Below, one piece after another: positions 34,201 through 46,189 of a stretch of 64,000 nt of DNA. The stretch comes from Limnanthes douglasii subsp. nivea. Taxonomy: Eukaryota > Streptophyta > Magnoliopsida > Brassicales > Limnanthaceae. The notes under the pieces were generated by a model. That model made no database searches, was not told where the DNA came from, and saw only the letters and a program-made list of their open reading frames with translations. Position 1 is the first letter of the stretch; each line of letters starts with the position of its first letter. Made by a program: the position numbers and the translations under genes. The stretch covers positions 232,405,770-232,469,769 of the forward strand of contig JAUPFV010000005.1 in NCBI GenBank assembly GCA_036936605.1, in the 5' to 3' direction.

Positions 34201-36380
34201 AATGTTTCTTTCATGCACGAACGGGTTATGCTGGTCCAATGAAGTGATCAATTTTAGATTCAGAGAAGAGAAAGGGAATATGGTCCTCTTCCGAATTGAG
34301 AAGAGAAATCATGATTTCATTTGTGTTTCGTTGCTACCTCAAGCCAATTGGTGTAGGATGATGTGCATGGTCTAGTCTTACAATTTGTTTTGTTGTGATT
34401 CATCATGTAATATTATAACATTTGTTCCTACTACATCATGTCGGTATCGTAGACAATATGTTTGTCCCAATATTAGCTTTTTTGTTAGATGCTCGGAGAT
34501 TTCAGACTTAGTATTAACGAAATGATTTATCTCCGAAAAAATGAATGTGGTAGCATGGTAAAAAATTACTAATAGATATCAAACTTATCCATGTGGAAAC
34601 TATTTATCCTAAAATAATGAGTATTGTAGCATTGTTATTAATGGATCTTGAAGTTTGGAGTACTAAGACTCATCGTCGAATGTCGTATCATTATAAAATG
34701 AATTTTATAGCATTATAAAAGGTACTGAAAATTTTCATATTTATACCTATGTTCATTTGTTGGGGAACAAATTCATGCACTCTTATAGCGTATAGGTGTA
34801 CGTCGAATTGAAGAAAACTCATATATATATATATATGTTTTCTATAAGGGCTCAAAAGTAAATTATGCATAAGTGTTAGGCTCGTGATCCTAACGTGCAT
34901 GAAATTGCGTAACAATAAAAAGTAAAATAAAAAAGAGCATACCTTTGTAGAACCAAAGGCAAAATATTTGTATTCTTTTTAGTGGCAGCACTTTCTCTAC
35001 CGGCTTCACTGCTTTTTGTTAGTTCAATCACCCAAAGATTTATTTTCAGCTTTGTTTCATATAGATTTTCATGTAAAGTCTTAGCCATACTATCAATTTT
35101 CTTTTTTTAGTAGCAATTTTAGCGTCAAAGGTTGTTCGAATATTGCCTAAGATGTTTGGACATAGAAGAATGGTTGGTTTAACATTAAACACTACATATG
35201 GCTCATATTTGGTCATTGAGAAATCATCTTTTGCGATTGAAGAAAATTTGAAACCATTCTGATGTAATTTATTCGTCGAACAACCATTTTAAGTCGTAGC
35301 CAAAACTTAATCTTCGGATTTTTCTTGTGGTAACTTCGGCCTCTACAAAAGACACATAAGGCTCAATTTCAGCTTCGACTTCATTTCACTCTTGGCTACG
35401 GAACCACTTTTGGTCACAATACAAATTTTTTTATTTCATGTTTGTAGTTTTAACAACTTCTTATTGCTTATAGTTGCTCTCTACGAGCTCTATTGCCACA
35501 AAGTTGACGAAATATTTGTAACTGAAATATTTAAAGCAATAATCGCACTATAAAATTAGTTAGGCTCTTTTTTGTAACGTTTAGCCGAGGCTTGATGAAA
35601 TCAACGAAATGGATCATTAATGTATTTGCTTTGGTAGTTTGGATCTAGTGTAGGAACCCACAAGATGACCATCTCCTCTTACTCGTCGTCGAAAAAGTCT
35701 TCGAAGCAAAACTATTTTATTGTTACAATTTCGATTTATTCATAACCATAACATCGAATCAGCATCCAACGGGTCAGATTGAAGCCATGGATGTCCCAAA
35801 TATGATGTCCAAAAAATTGAGTAAAGACGGATATCATTTTTCCCTTGATCGAAACTTTTGCTTATGACCGTACACAACATGTCTGAATTTTGATTGTGTA
35901 TTGATGATGATATTGGGATCTCAATTTCTCTGGGGAAATAAAATAAAATAATAATTGATAACTTGATAACTTGATATTGTTCTCTTTCTCAAAAAGTTTT
36001 AAGAAAAAAAACTAATAAATCATATCAAGAATTTATGTTTTTCAATCTTAACTTTCTTGCTCATCCATAAGTAGAGGATTTTTTTTAATTGTATTTTTTA
36101 TTGGTTGATTTGTGTGTGTTTCTACTTTGAAAAAACGATAGATTTTTTTATTGAAAAAAATTATTCTAATCTCTTGATAACTATTATTTTACATTACAGA
36201 AGGGCATTACCTCTTCTTGGTCCATAAGGATTAAAATTACACTAAGTCTTGCAAAAAGACTTGCATTTTCCTCGATAAAGCATATAGGCTTGAAATATAT
36301 CACGATTTTAAAAACTAGACTTGGGATTATAATGCTAAGCTTTCTGATTTTAGATTTGTTAAAGATGGTCTGGAATGGGA
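31286..36380. other. Long region without a recognised gene
   Basis: AT-rich sequence with only short frames. Two segments resemble each other: 33600-33660 and 34875-34945 share AACAATAAAAAGTARAA beside a 'CTCGT.A.CCTAA' word. A loose 70-80 bp repeat around 34510-34730 repeats 'AATGARTRTTGTAGCATT'. A (TA)n run lies near 34820-34836. No domain recognised on either strand. Confidence 0.45.
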
Positions 36381-37151
36381 CAAGACTCGTGTATCGACGC
36401 GTGTAATAGGCACATATGCATATGCATATGCAGCCCTAAATACGTAATGACCGGTCAATTTAGTTATTCAAATTTTACAAAATAGAATCATATCTAGAAT
36501 TAAACATAACCTTACATGTTTCCTCTTTAAATTTTCTAAAATTTTCAGTATAACCAAAAAATTGTTTTTTATATATTTTACCATGCCATCAGCATTTATT
36601 CTCATACTTTAAAATAAAAAGCTAAATCTACTATTACTCCTTTGAGACTCGGTCACAGATCATTTTGGTGCGTCCAATATAGAAAATATCCAACGCATTT
36701 TTACAGTATGTATTTTTTTTCTTTTTGGTTCTTCCAAGAGTAAAATCATGTAATTACTTGTTGGATCTAACATAAAAAACTAAATTATATGTAAATGAAA
36801 AGTCAATGTATAACTAGATTCATAACTATTAATACATATGACATTAATTATACATCATCACGTGACTTTTTCATGTCATTTATTTTATCATGTCACCAAT
36901 TCACGTCGGTTCTGGTGAGTGAATGTTTTTCACAGTGGAACGATCAAAACATAAAATTAATATTATTTATTATTTAAATTATGCATGTATCATATCATGA
37001 TTTTGGATATATTTCTGACTAAATGTGACAAATTTGTATGGCATTTTATCAAAAATTTCATTGTAGTTTTTTTAGTAATTTATATAATTACATTTTTTAA
37101 TTTATTTTATTTTTCTTGCATTGAGCTACTTGGAATCATTTCTGTATTTAG
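36381..37151. other. Non-coding AT-rich sequence upstream of an exon-like block
   Basis: Contains CATATGCATATGCATATGCA near 36412-36432 (RY-like palindromic words). No gene recognised. Confidence 0.35.
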
Positions 37152-37292
37152 GTTCATGCTAGCAAGAAGCTAATATCAATGGATGCGGACTGTATGGTCG
37201 TTGCACATATGACTGATGGTATGGTTGATGGAGAGCTCGCTAACATTATTGGCATTGTCACAATCAATATGATACGTGATAGATGCACCGAG
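37152..37292 (+). other. Orphan exon-like block, 47 codons
   Basis: A GC-richer 141-nt stretch is open in one frame (VHASKKLISMDADCMVVAHM then TDGMVDGELANII and MIRDRCTE). It is bounded by a pyrimidine-poor but valid TTTAG acceptor and a GAG/GTATTT donor. Another acceptor-like TTACAG lies at about 37400 before AAGTTGAGATCG. Composition and the balanced amino-acid mix suggest a host exon, perhaps of a gene later broken by the Copia insertion at 37716. I do not recognise the protein family. Confidence 0.3.
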
Positions 37293-37715
37293 GTATTTAT
37301 TATTTCTTAATAAAATTAATTTCAAATTTTATATCCTGAAGAAAATAATTATATTCAACCATCCTAACTAATTTTTTCTGATAAAAAATATTGTTACAGA
37401 AGTTGAGATCGCACTCTCACCTAACTAGCAACCTGATTTTTCTCACTAATATCAGTAATAAGACAATCAGCTTAGTCCGAAAAAAGGCTTTAACAATGAA
37501 AAACAGGAAATAGATTCTCTTTGGTAATTTTATAAGATATATTGAAAGATAAAACATATGAGAATAAGGCTCGTAGAGTATTGTACACATATATTTTCTT
37601 CATAAAAATGTTAATTTGTATAGACTTCAGATAAGTTATAGTGAAAATTAAGCATAATTGTCGATGTGAGTTTCTTAAACTGTTAGAATATAAAATTTTA
37701 ATTTTTAGTGTATTC

Positions 37716-38096
37716 TGTTGTGAATGAGTCGAATAGTGCTTTGACAGTGTACTGTGTCTTGCAGTACAGTTTTGTGTCTGTGATAGTGATATTGTGCCTT
37801 GATAGTGTACTGTGTCCGGCAGTACAAATAAGTGTTGTGAAAATATCATTTTCAATCTTGTGGTATGAGCCCATTAGGCCCATTGTCTAGTACTATAAAT
37901 AGGCTACTAGGACTACACAAAACACAATCTGAAATATGTACCTTTTCTACCATAGTGAAACTCTTTTCTCTGGCGGCGCCCGTGGACGTAGACAAATTGT
38001 CGAACCACGTTAAATCTTGTGTTCATTTAAATCTTTCATTCGCACATGTTCAGTGCTTGAGCCATTTTGTGATAATTGTATAGTAATTTAATAACA
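37716..38096 (+). repeat. 5' LTR (381 bp) with TATA box
   Basis: TG...CA ends. TATAAATAG at 37894-37902 is the likely core promoter. The 3' LTR differs nearby by an extra AGTCTATTAATTCCCC-type insertion just before the TATA motif. Confidence 0.93.
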
Positions 38097-38100
38097 AAAT

Positions 38101-38113
38101 TGGTATCAGAGCC
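38101..38113 (+). promoter_or_regulatory. Primer binding site for initiator tRNA-Met
   Basis: TGGTATCAGAGCC begins 5 nt after the 5' LTR and is the usual complement of the 3' end of plant initiator tRNA-Met, from which minus-strand DNA synthesis starts. Confidence 0.9.
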
Positions 38114-38152
38114 ACGTGCTGAAATTAGGGCTTTTGCAATTAGGGCTTCACA

Positions 38153-40976
38153 ATGGCGTCTATAGCAACAAAATAAATGATTGAAAAATTTGATGGAGGA
38201 TCTAGCTTTGCGTTGTGGAAGATTAAACTGAAATCTTCATTGGTACTGCAAGGGCTGTGGAAGGCTGTGGAGAATAAGTTACCAGAAGAGATGAAAGAAG
38301 AAGAGAAGCAAGATCTTCAAGAAAGGGCTTTGTGCTAGATTTTAATGAGTGTGAAAGACAATGTGCTTCGCGAGATTAGTGGTGAGAAGACTGCTGCCTG
38401 CGCATGGAAAAATCTAGGAGATCTTTACTCAGAGAAATCAGTAGTAAACCGATTATACTTGAAGAAGAGTTTGTATGATTTCATATTGAAAGAAGGTATG
38501 TCCATAACAGAGCACTTAGATAATTTCAAATCAATTATAATGGACTTAAAGAACATAGATATCAATATTGAGGATGAGGATCAAGCTTTGTTTGTGTTGA
38601 GATCGTTACCAGCTCCCTATGAAAACTTCGTAGATATCATTACGTATGGTAATGATAAGTTATCGCTAGCAGATGTCAAAGGGGCACTGAAATTAAAAGA
38701 GATGAGACAGTTGCAGCCAAACAATCAAGCTGAAGGGGAAGGTCTTATGACTAGGGGAAGATCTAAAAGCAAAGCGAGTTATTTAAGAATGAAGAACAGG
38801 AGGTCCAAATCAAGGGTAAAGCACTCAAACTGTCATGAATACGGTGAGCAGGGTCATTATAGGAGAGATTGTCCGAAACTGAATGGTGAGAAGGGAAATC
38901 AAAAGGAAAATGCAGCAAACATTGTTGAATGTGTGAACGATTCCGACGATAGTGAAAACATTGGTACAGGAGATGTATTGTCTGTGAGTTCAGACTTTGG
39001 GCAAAACTCTTGGGTACTCGATACTGGCGCTACATATCACATGTGTCAGTTCAAGCAGTGGTTTGATACGCGCAAGCCAATGCAGGGAACTGTCTATTTA
39101 GTGAACAATCGTTTGTTGACTGTTGGTGGTATTGGTAACGTCAGAATCAGAATGTTTGACGGGGTTGTTAGAATCATGACGTGCTTGCATGTTCCTAGGT
39201 TAAAGAGAAACCTGATTTATCTTGGGACTCTAGACTCTCGGGGTTACAAGTGTCGTGGAGAAGACGGTGTAATCAAAGGGACAAAAGGCTCAATGGTATG
39301 CATGAAAGGCAGTTTGCAGAAGGGTCTTTACATTCTCCAGGGGAGTATTGTTATGGGCGATGCTGCAGTAACGTCATCAGGGAGTAATAGCCAAAGTAGG
39401 CAGGATCAAAATAAGTTGTGGGATTGGCGTCTTGGTCACATGAGTGACAGAGGATTGGCTATTTTAGGAAAGAGAGATTTGTTGAAAGGGTATAAAGGAG
39501 AATCATTGGGATTTTGTGAGCACTGTGTTTGGTAAACAAACTAGAGTCAAATTCAGCAAATTGGTTGTAAGAAAGACTAAAGGGACAGTGGACTGCATTC
39601 ACTCAGATCTTTGGGGTCCAAACAGAATTCCATCCAAGAGCGGAGCCAGATACTACATGAGTTTGATTGATGATTATTCAAAGATGGTGTGGGTTTACTT
39701 TCTGAAAACGAAAGATGAGGCATATTCAACCTTTTTCAAATGAAAGACGATGATTGAGAAGCAAACAGGAAGAAAAATCAAACGTCTTAGGACAGATAAT
39801 GGGTTAGAATATTGTAATCGTGAGTTCAACGAGTTCTGTAAAACTGAGGGAATAGTGCGCCATCGCACTTGTTCTAGAACACCACAATATAATGGAGTCG
39901 CAGAAAGAATGAACAGAGCGCTTTGTGACAAGGCATGAAGTATGCTCTCGCATTCCGGTGTGGGAAAGGATTTTTGGGCCGAAGCTATCAATACAACGTG
40001 TTACTTGGGGAATCTGTCACCATCAACGGCTATTGATTGTAGAACTCCTTTTGAGATTTGGTCTGGATCGTCGACTGATTATGAACATTTGAGGGTGTTC
40101 GGTTGTCCTGCGTATGCTCATTTGAGAGATGATAAGCTTGAACCGAGGGCAAAGAGGTGCATATTTCTAGGATATGCTACTAGAGTGAAGGGATATAGGT
40201 TATGGTGTACCTCTCCAAAGTCTCCAGGTTTTCTCATTAGTAGGGACGTTACTTTTAATGAGTTTGCTTCAATAGACAGTCAGAAGGAAGTATGAGAAAT
40301 GGTCGAATCAGGATCGATTGTGAGTAAACAGGTGGAGCTTGAAGTAGAATCAGTTCCTAGCAGGTCCAATAATTCAAATGGTTCTGAGGTGGATCCAGAA
40401 TCATGAGGTGAAGCGTCAACATCGGATGATAGTGACGATGATGCGCCTGAACCAGAACAACAACCTTATAACATAGCCTTGGGCAGAGAAAAAAGAGATA
40501 TTAGACTTCCAATAAGGTATGCAAATCTAGTTGCATATGCTCTGTCAGTTGTAGAAGAAGTTAAGATGCAGGAACCTAGTAGCTATAGAGAAGCTATAGC
40601 GAGTTCAGAGGCAGATCGATGGATTGGTGCTATGGGGGGAAGAGATTGAATCTCTTCAAAAGAATACTGTGAACATTGACTTAACTTTTAACAAGACCGA
40701 TATTGGTGAATCGCTGAATGATGTTGCAGGATCATTGGTTGGTTTAGTTGATTATGATTGTGCATGTGATATGGATAAAAGAAGATCTCTGACAGGATAT
40801 GTATTTACTCTAGCTGGAAGTCCGATTAGTTGGAAAGCACAGTTGCAAGCTACTATAGTTTTGTCTGCAACAGAGGCAGAGTACATGGCGGTAACAAAAG
40901 CAGTTAAAGAGGCAATATGGTTGCAAGGTTTGGTGGCAGATTTGGGCTTGGATAGGACTACTACTAGTGTTTTATG
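38153..40976 (+). pseudogene. Copia gag-pol, broken: gag, protease and integrase kept, RT missing
   Basis: The ATG at 38153 opens MASIATK, then stops at about 38174 and 38336 in the same frame. The gag (UBN2-type) continues 38345-38800. The zinc knuckle CHEYGEQGHYRRDC has lost its second Cys (Tyr). The protease motif WVLDTGATYHMC is intact. The integrase zinc region WDWRLGHMS..CEHC has Asp for the first His. The integrase core keeps SDLWGP, RTDNGLEY and GVAERMNR, that is D, D and E. A frame change occurs at about 39530, with TGA codons at about 39741 and 39938. After GAMG (about 40630, extra G) and EEIESLQKN the sequence jumps near 40665-40720 to RNase H (MDKRRSLTGYVFTLAG, LSATEAEYMAV), so the RT domain is gone. 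Cannot encode a working polyprotein. Confidence 0.9.
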
Positions 40977-41200
40977 ACAGTCAAAGCGACATACACCTTA
41001 CAGGGAACCAGATGTACCATGAGCGTACAAAGCACATAGATGTCAGATATCATTTTATTCTTGATATAATATCAAAGGGAATTGTTGATGTGAAGAAAGT
41101 GTCCACACACGATAATCCAGCAGATATAATGACCAAGGCAGTATCAGTTCGAAATTTTAGGGAGTGCCTAAACTGGATCGGTGTTCGCAGTATAGAGTGA
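40967..41200 (+). pseudogene. Copia RNase H C-terminal part, frame-shifted
   Basis: Continues RNase H after a one-base shift near 40970: FYDSQSDIHLTGNQMYHERT, KHIDVRYHF and THDNPADIMTKAVS, ending NWIGVRSIE. These are the standard last motifs of plant Copia pol. Its 3' part is the piece also found in the 23.6-kb copy. Confidence 0.85.
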
Positions 41201-41272
41201 ATGCCTTAAGGGTATTTTGTGAGTCAGAAGAAGAGAATTTTCTTTGTTGATAGTGAAGAAATGATATTCGCC

Positions 41273-41285
41273 TCAAGGGGAAGAT
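41273..41285 (+). promoter_or_regulatory. Polypurine tract
   Basis: CAAGGGGAAGA directly precedes the 3' LTR; in this family it primes plus-strand synthesis. Confidence 0.85.
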
Positions 41286-41286
41286 T

Positions 41287-41681
41287 TGTTGAGAATGAGT
41301 CGAATAGTGCTTTGACAGTGTACTGTGTCCGGCAATACAGTTTTGTGTCTGTGATAGTGATATTGTGGCTTGACAGTATACTGTGTCCGCCAGTACAAAT
41401 AAGTGTTGTGATAATATCATTTTCAATCTTGTGGTATGAGCCCATTAGGCCCATTGTCTAGTAAGTCTATTAATTCCCCATAAATAGGCTACTAGGACTA
41501 CACAAAACACAATCTGAAATCTGTACCTTTTCTACCATAGTGAAACTCTTTTTTCTGGCGGCGCCCGTGGACGTAGACAAATTGTCGAACCACGTTAAAT
41601 CTTGTGTTCATTTAAATCTTTCATTCGCATATGTTCAGTCCTTGAGCTATTTTGTGATAAATGCATAGTAATTTAATAACA
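41287..41681 (+). repeat. 3' LTR (395 bp)
   Basis: Matches the 5' LTR over its length with about 16 substitutions and a 14-bp net insertion near 41463-41478. Ends TTTAATAACA followed by the TATTC duplication. Confidence 0.93.
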
Positions 41682-41686
41682 TATTC

Positions 41687-44600
41687 CTTTTGTTGACTGA
41701 TGATTTACTACAAGCTTCTCAAATATAAGAAAGAAAAATGATTGATTTAAAGGATATAAGTCTCGCGACATGGAGACAAGTAGGTATAAACGAAATTGTC
41801 ATGACTATTACTCCTATCAACTTTCCCAATCTTAATAATATTGAGTTTGTACACTTCTTTTTCCCAATTTACATATCATGTTTTTGTGCATGAGATTATA
41901 ATTACCATGTTGGTCGGATGCCTAATTAAGTTTTGATTTTAAATCTAGTAGTTTGTTGTCGTGAGTGTTGTTAAAGTACCATCAAATATTGGTTATGAAC
42001 TTGAAATAAATGATTATTGCCTGGGTTTTTATTACCTCGGGATATTTATATTTTTTTCTTTATTGGGATAATAAAATTACTTCTTAATACATATAATACA
42101 ATTTTCTAATGTATTATTGAGTTTTCTTTCTAGATATGAATTTTATTTTTTGTTTCCTATTGTAAGAATATATTAGTTGACAATAAAGTTAAATATAGTT
42201 TTATATATCATATATTATGTTTAAGATTTATATTCTTATTTTCTTGGTTTGAGCCGTCAACACTTGCTCCTCGAGTTAGAGGGTAGCTAGGCTATGTCCA
42301 TGTGAAAATTGATCATATCAAATTTAAATAGGGAAGGTGTAAGTATCACATTCTTAACCTTTTCTTTTTTATTCGTGTTGTATCTTAGATCTACTTCTCA
42401 TTTTTTATCTAGCAATCAACGATAATATCATTTACCTAAGTAACTTATAAAATATCTTTTACTTTTATAGATTTATTGAGTAACTTGAGTTTATAAAGTC
42501 TTTTATAATGTTAGAGAAGTTTTACAGTGCTTTTTCTTAGAATGGTTTTCTTTATTTTGTTCATTTTTAGTTTTATTGTTGCCAAATTTTTGGATATATT
42601 TTGACACATTGATAACAATGTTGCATGAATTTTGCGCTCCCACGTACGACTGTTGACATCAATGTTGTAGATCTATTAAAGGTATTGTATTGAGTTATCA
42701 TTCTTTCATTAATTTTAGCTTAGATGTGTTCTGTTTGATCTATTTTAAATTAAGGTAATGGTTATGGATCATCATGGTGGGGGTTTAATGGGTTTTATTT
42801 TACATGTGATGATATTATGTGCTTCTACAAACACTAATTTAATCAAGAATCTCAAAATTTAGCGGACGGATAACATTCAGAACCTACAATTGAAGCCAAT
42901 AAATCAAGCAAGGTCTATTCAAATTTTATTTTCCTTTGATTTTTGTTTAATAGGTGAAACTTCTAAGTTTATGTTCTACATGTGTTTCAATGGTTGTGTT
43001 TAGTTTCGTAATAAGTGACGGCTATTCATATTTATTGTGATATAAAAGCGGAAGCTTATTTTTTTAGAAAAGATTATGTAATTGTAGCAAGTATATTTCT
43101 TGGGGAGATGATATTTCAAGATGTTAATCATTCTCTAAAAGTATTATTTGAAGATTTATATTTTATGTTTGGATCCTTTGAGTGTATGAACTGTTATATT
43201 AAATTTATTGTATGGATTGAATTTTCAAAAAAAGTTGACAAAGATAGAGATTAACTAGTAGCCTCGAGATAAACATTTTTTACCTTCGAATAAGCCGTAA
43301 AAGTTTTCTCTACAATCTCACGTTCATATTTTTGCTTTCATATATTTTAGTTTATAAAGTGTTTGTTTTAATGTTGTTACATATATTCATCTTCTTTAGA
43401 GTCAAATTTTCTTTCCATGCCCACCGACTAAATATTTATTATTGATTTTGATGTAGTGGTGCAAAATTATACCTCATTTCATCAAATTGTGGTTTAAGCT
43501 TTCTCAATTGTATTTGTGGTCGTATATACCGTCATGGTATATTAATCAATTCCAAGCTCATTAGTTTATGAGGAAAATTGTTCCATCATCTGAAACTTTA
43601 TACATCAATTATATGTTTGTACATGATGTTGTTATTTATCGATTTTGAAATATCAAAGATATTATTACTAGTCTGAGATAATATGGCTCGATTCGGGAGT
43701 GTAAGTAATATTCTTACATTTTTTTATTAGTCTCTTTAATATGTTTAACCTTTCTTTGGTTGGTGCTAATTAGATTAAATATTATGTTAATGAGATTCAA
43801 TAATTTTGTTTATTTTGAACGGTAAACTAGGATATGAATAGTCATTAATTTGTAATTTTATTTTATACAAAAGAAGAACATTATTTACGAAGTCATTTTC
43901 AAAGAAAGACAACTTGATGTTGATGTCGATCATATTACAGGTGATAAGTTTCTAAAACTTTATGTGTTTTTTAGAGTGAAGTTGTCATTTATGTCAAACG
44001 ACTTCCATTCGATTTGTATAAATTGATATTTTCCTACACTCCTCTCACGTTTAAGCTTTTTTATAATTTTATATATATAACCCGCAAAGAGACACCATAT
44101 TTTATTTTAGTCAATACTAAACAAACTTAAATTAGAAGCGCCAACCCCATATTTAAAGTAGCATGATTATGAGCAAGTACTTGGCAATAATAAACTGAAT
44201 TTAAAGTTATTAACTGCGCTTGATATGAATTGGTATCTCCATATTAACGAGTACATTGCCAATTGTCATTTTTACTATTACATTACATGTTAATGTTTCA
44301 GTTCAAAGACATAAAATTGCATGAATATTAAACTGACATTTGTCAATTTTGCAATATCATATGACATAAAGTATTTATCTTTATTATATCCTATTATGAG
44401 AATTGCTAAAAATAGTGTCAAAAATACTCAGTGGAGTATTTTTATAATTTTTTTAATATTTATAAAATTGTTATTTATTAAAAAAACTCTTAAAAATTTT
44501 AGAAATTTATTTGCTCTATTTATTTACATTTAATACAAGATTGTTATTCATGAAAACCCCCTAAATTCTTTGAAATTCTATTTATTTATGTATTATGTTA

Positions 44601-45658
44601 TTTCACATAGTAATTTGGTCATTTATTTTAGCGATTCCCTTCTACTATATCACTTAAAAGTATTCTTGGCATTTGTTATATGAGATGTTCCTCCATAATT
44701 TGCATGACAAGCTTAGTCATTGATATCTTAAGGGTTGCAAACGTGTTCCAGATGAAATTTATGATGTTCTGCCACGGTATCACTGCAGAGTTATAAGAAT
44801 AATTGTTATAGTTTGATTATATTATAAGTTGTTATAGTTTAATTATTTTATAAATGGTAAAATAAATTGTAATAAGTATTGGTTTATAATATAGTTTATA
44901 AGTAAGTGTTATTTCATTATGACACCGAACGATAATTTTTTATTATTATTGATTTAAGCATTTCACAATTTGTACTCTTGTGGGTAATGAGTTGTACAAA
45001 TATTCTCAATTTGAACTACCGTATTACAAATTCACTAATAAATTTCTATTACAAATATTCTTCATCTGAAATTTTATCTTCTAATTCAAGCCTTCTTCAT
45101 CCTAATAGACCTCAGCACCTTCATCATCAAGATCTTGTTCAAATATCACTTAGTTCAATGAACATGTCCTTTTTATTATCTTTAATTGTATATTCCTTGT
45201 CTTGCATCTTATACGTCATCGCAGACTAGTCCCTGACTGCAATATATACTTCAAATGCATTGTTAATCAACCTTGTTCATTTAGTTGTGTATTGCAGTCT
45301 CATCATATTAATGTAAATCCACTTGCCAATGTAGATATAGATATAGAAAAAACCTCATTGGCTAACCAGGAAAGAATATGAAAATTATGGTTATTTGGAC
45401 TTCCACAACATTAAGAGATCAATATGGTTATTACCAATATACATACTTAAAGTGTACTCAGTATAAAAATATTGGGTTAGTTCATTAACATCTTTAGGAT
45501 TTTTTTTGTCGTCGTTCTACTTTGCATTTATGTTTTCACGTAGTTATTATGAGGCCAAATTTTGCTTTTCCCATCAGTACTACTACCAGTTAAATTTGAG
45601 GATGTATTACAATTAGTGTTCCCATATTTTTCTAAAATCTTATATTTATATGCTTACG
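41687..45658. other. Region without a recognised gene
   Basis: AT-rich. A frame at 43015-43254 (begins MTAIHIYCDIKAEAYFF) has no family pattern; one at 44321-44533 is Ile/Phe-rich. Nothing further supported. Confidence 0.4.
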
Positions 45659-45665
45659 ATATTAT

Positions 45666-46077
45666 TGGCTTTGAACAGTAACTCGTCCCTGGACTATCGC
45701 ACTTGGTGGCAGATAGTCCCTGGACTTTCAAAAGTCCGTTCGTAGTCCCTCGACTATCCAGTTTGGATAAAGTTAATACCCTTGCATGTGTTGACTATCA
45801 ATTTTTGTGACAGATAGTCCTTCAACTATTCATTTTCAATAAATTTAGTCCTTTGACTTTCTATTTTTGATAAAGTTAGCCCCCTTAATAAACATGCGCA
45901 TGGGACTAACTTTATCCAAACTGGATAGTCCATGGACTACCAACGGACTTTTGAAAGTCCAGGGACTATATGTCACCAAACTGGATAGTCCAAGGACTAC
46001 GAACGGACTTTTGAAAGTCCAGGGACTATCTGTCACCAAAGTCGATAGTCCAAGGACGAGTTACTGTTCAAAGCCCA
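45666..46077. mobile_element. Foldback MITE, 412 bp, with 7-bp target duplication
   Basis: The left end TTGGCTTTGAACAGTAACTC and the reverse-complemented right end TGGGCTTTGAACAGTAACTC match; the inverted arms continue for well over 100 bp. ATATTAT flanks both sides (45659-45665, 46078-46084). The right arm holds about two tandem units of about 60 bp built from GATAGTCCAAGGACTAC and GGACTTTTGAAAGTCCAGGG, so the arms are unequal. No coding capacity. Superfamily unresolved. Confidence 0.8.
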
Positions 46078-46189
46078 ATATTATTATTCCGATAATTAAA
46101 GCATTAGGTGTTACAAGCCTATGGGTTAGGCCTATATACTATTTTCCACGTATAATAGCATTGCATTTGCATTACATATTATAGGTCAT

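Larger units (their letters stand above)
37716..41681 (+). mobile_element. Copia LTR retrotransposon, 3966 bp, RT-deleted, with TATTC target duplication
   Basis: 5' LTR 37716-38096 and 3' LTR 41287-41681 both start TGTTG and end TTTAATAACA. Perfect 5-bp repeats TATTC flank the element (37711-37715 and 41682-41686). Full Copia elements are about 5 kb; here the stretch between integrase and RNase H is missing. A hand alignment of the LTRs gives about 16 mismatches in about 380 positions (about 4 percent) plus one 14-bp length difference. The element can only have moved with help from a complete relative. Confidence 0.95.

Noticed and set aside
36795..37173. Frames 36795-36977 and 36985-37173 as genes
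   Set aside because: AT-rich, Ile/Phe-rich, and they overlap the likely intron before the exon-like block.
41157..41461. LTR-internal frames (for example 41219-41461 and the minus-strand 41224-41454)
   Set aside because: They span the end of pol, the polypurine tract and the LTR, and recur in all LTR copies as accidental frames.
45845..46184. Repetitive-protein frames in the foldback MITE
   Set aside because: Both strands give repeats of the same 20-residue pattern simply because the DNA is a tandem and inverted repeat.
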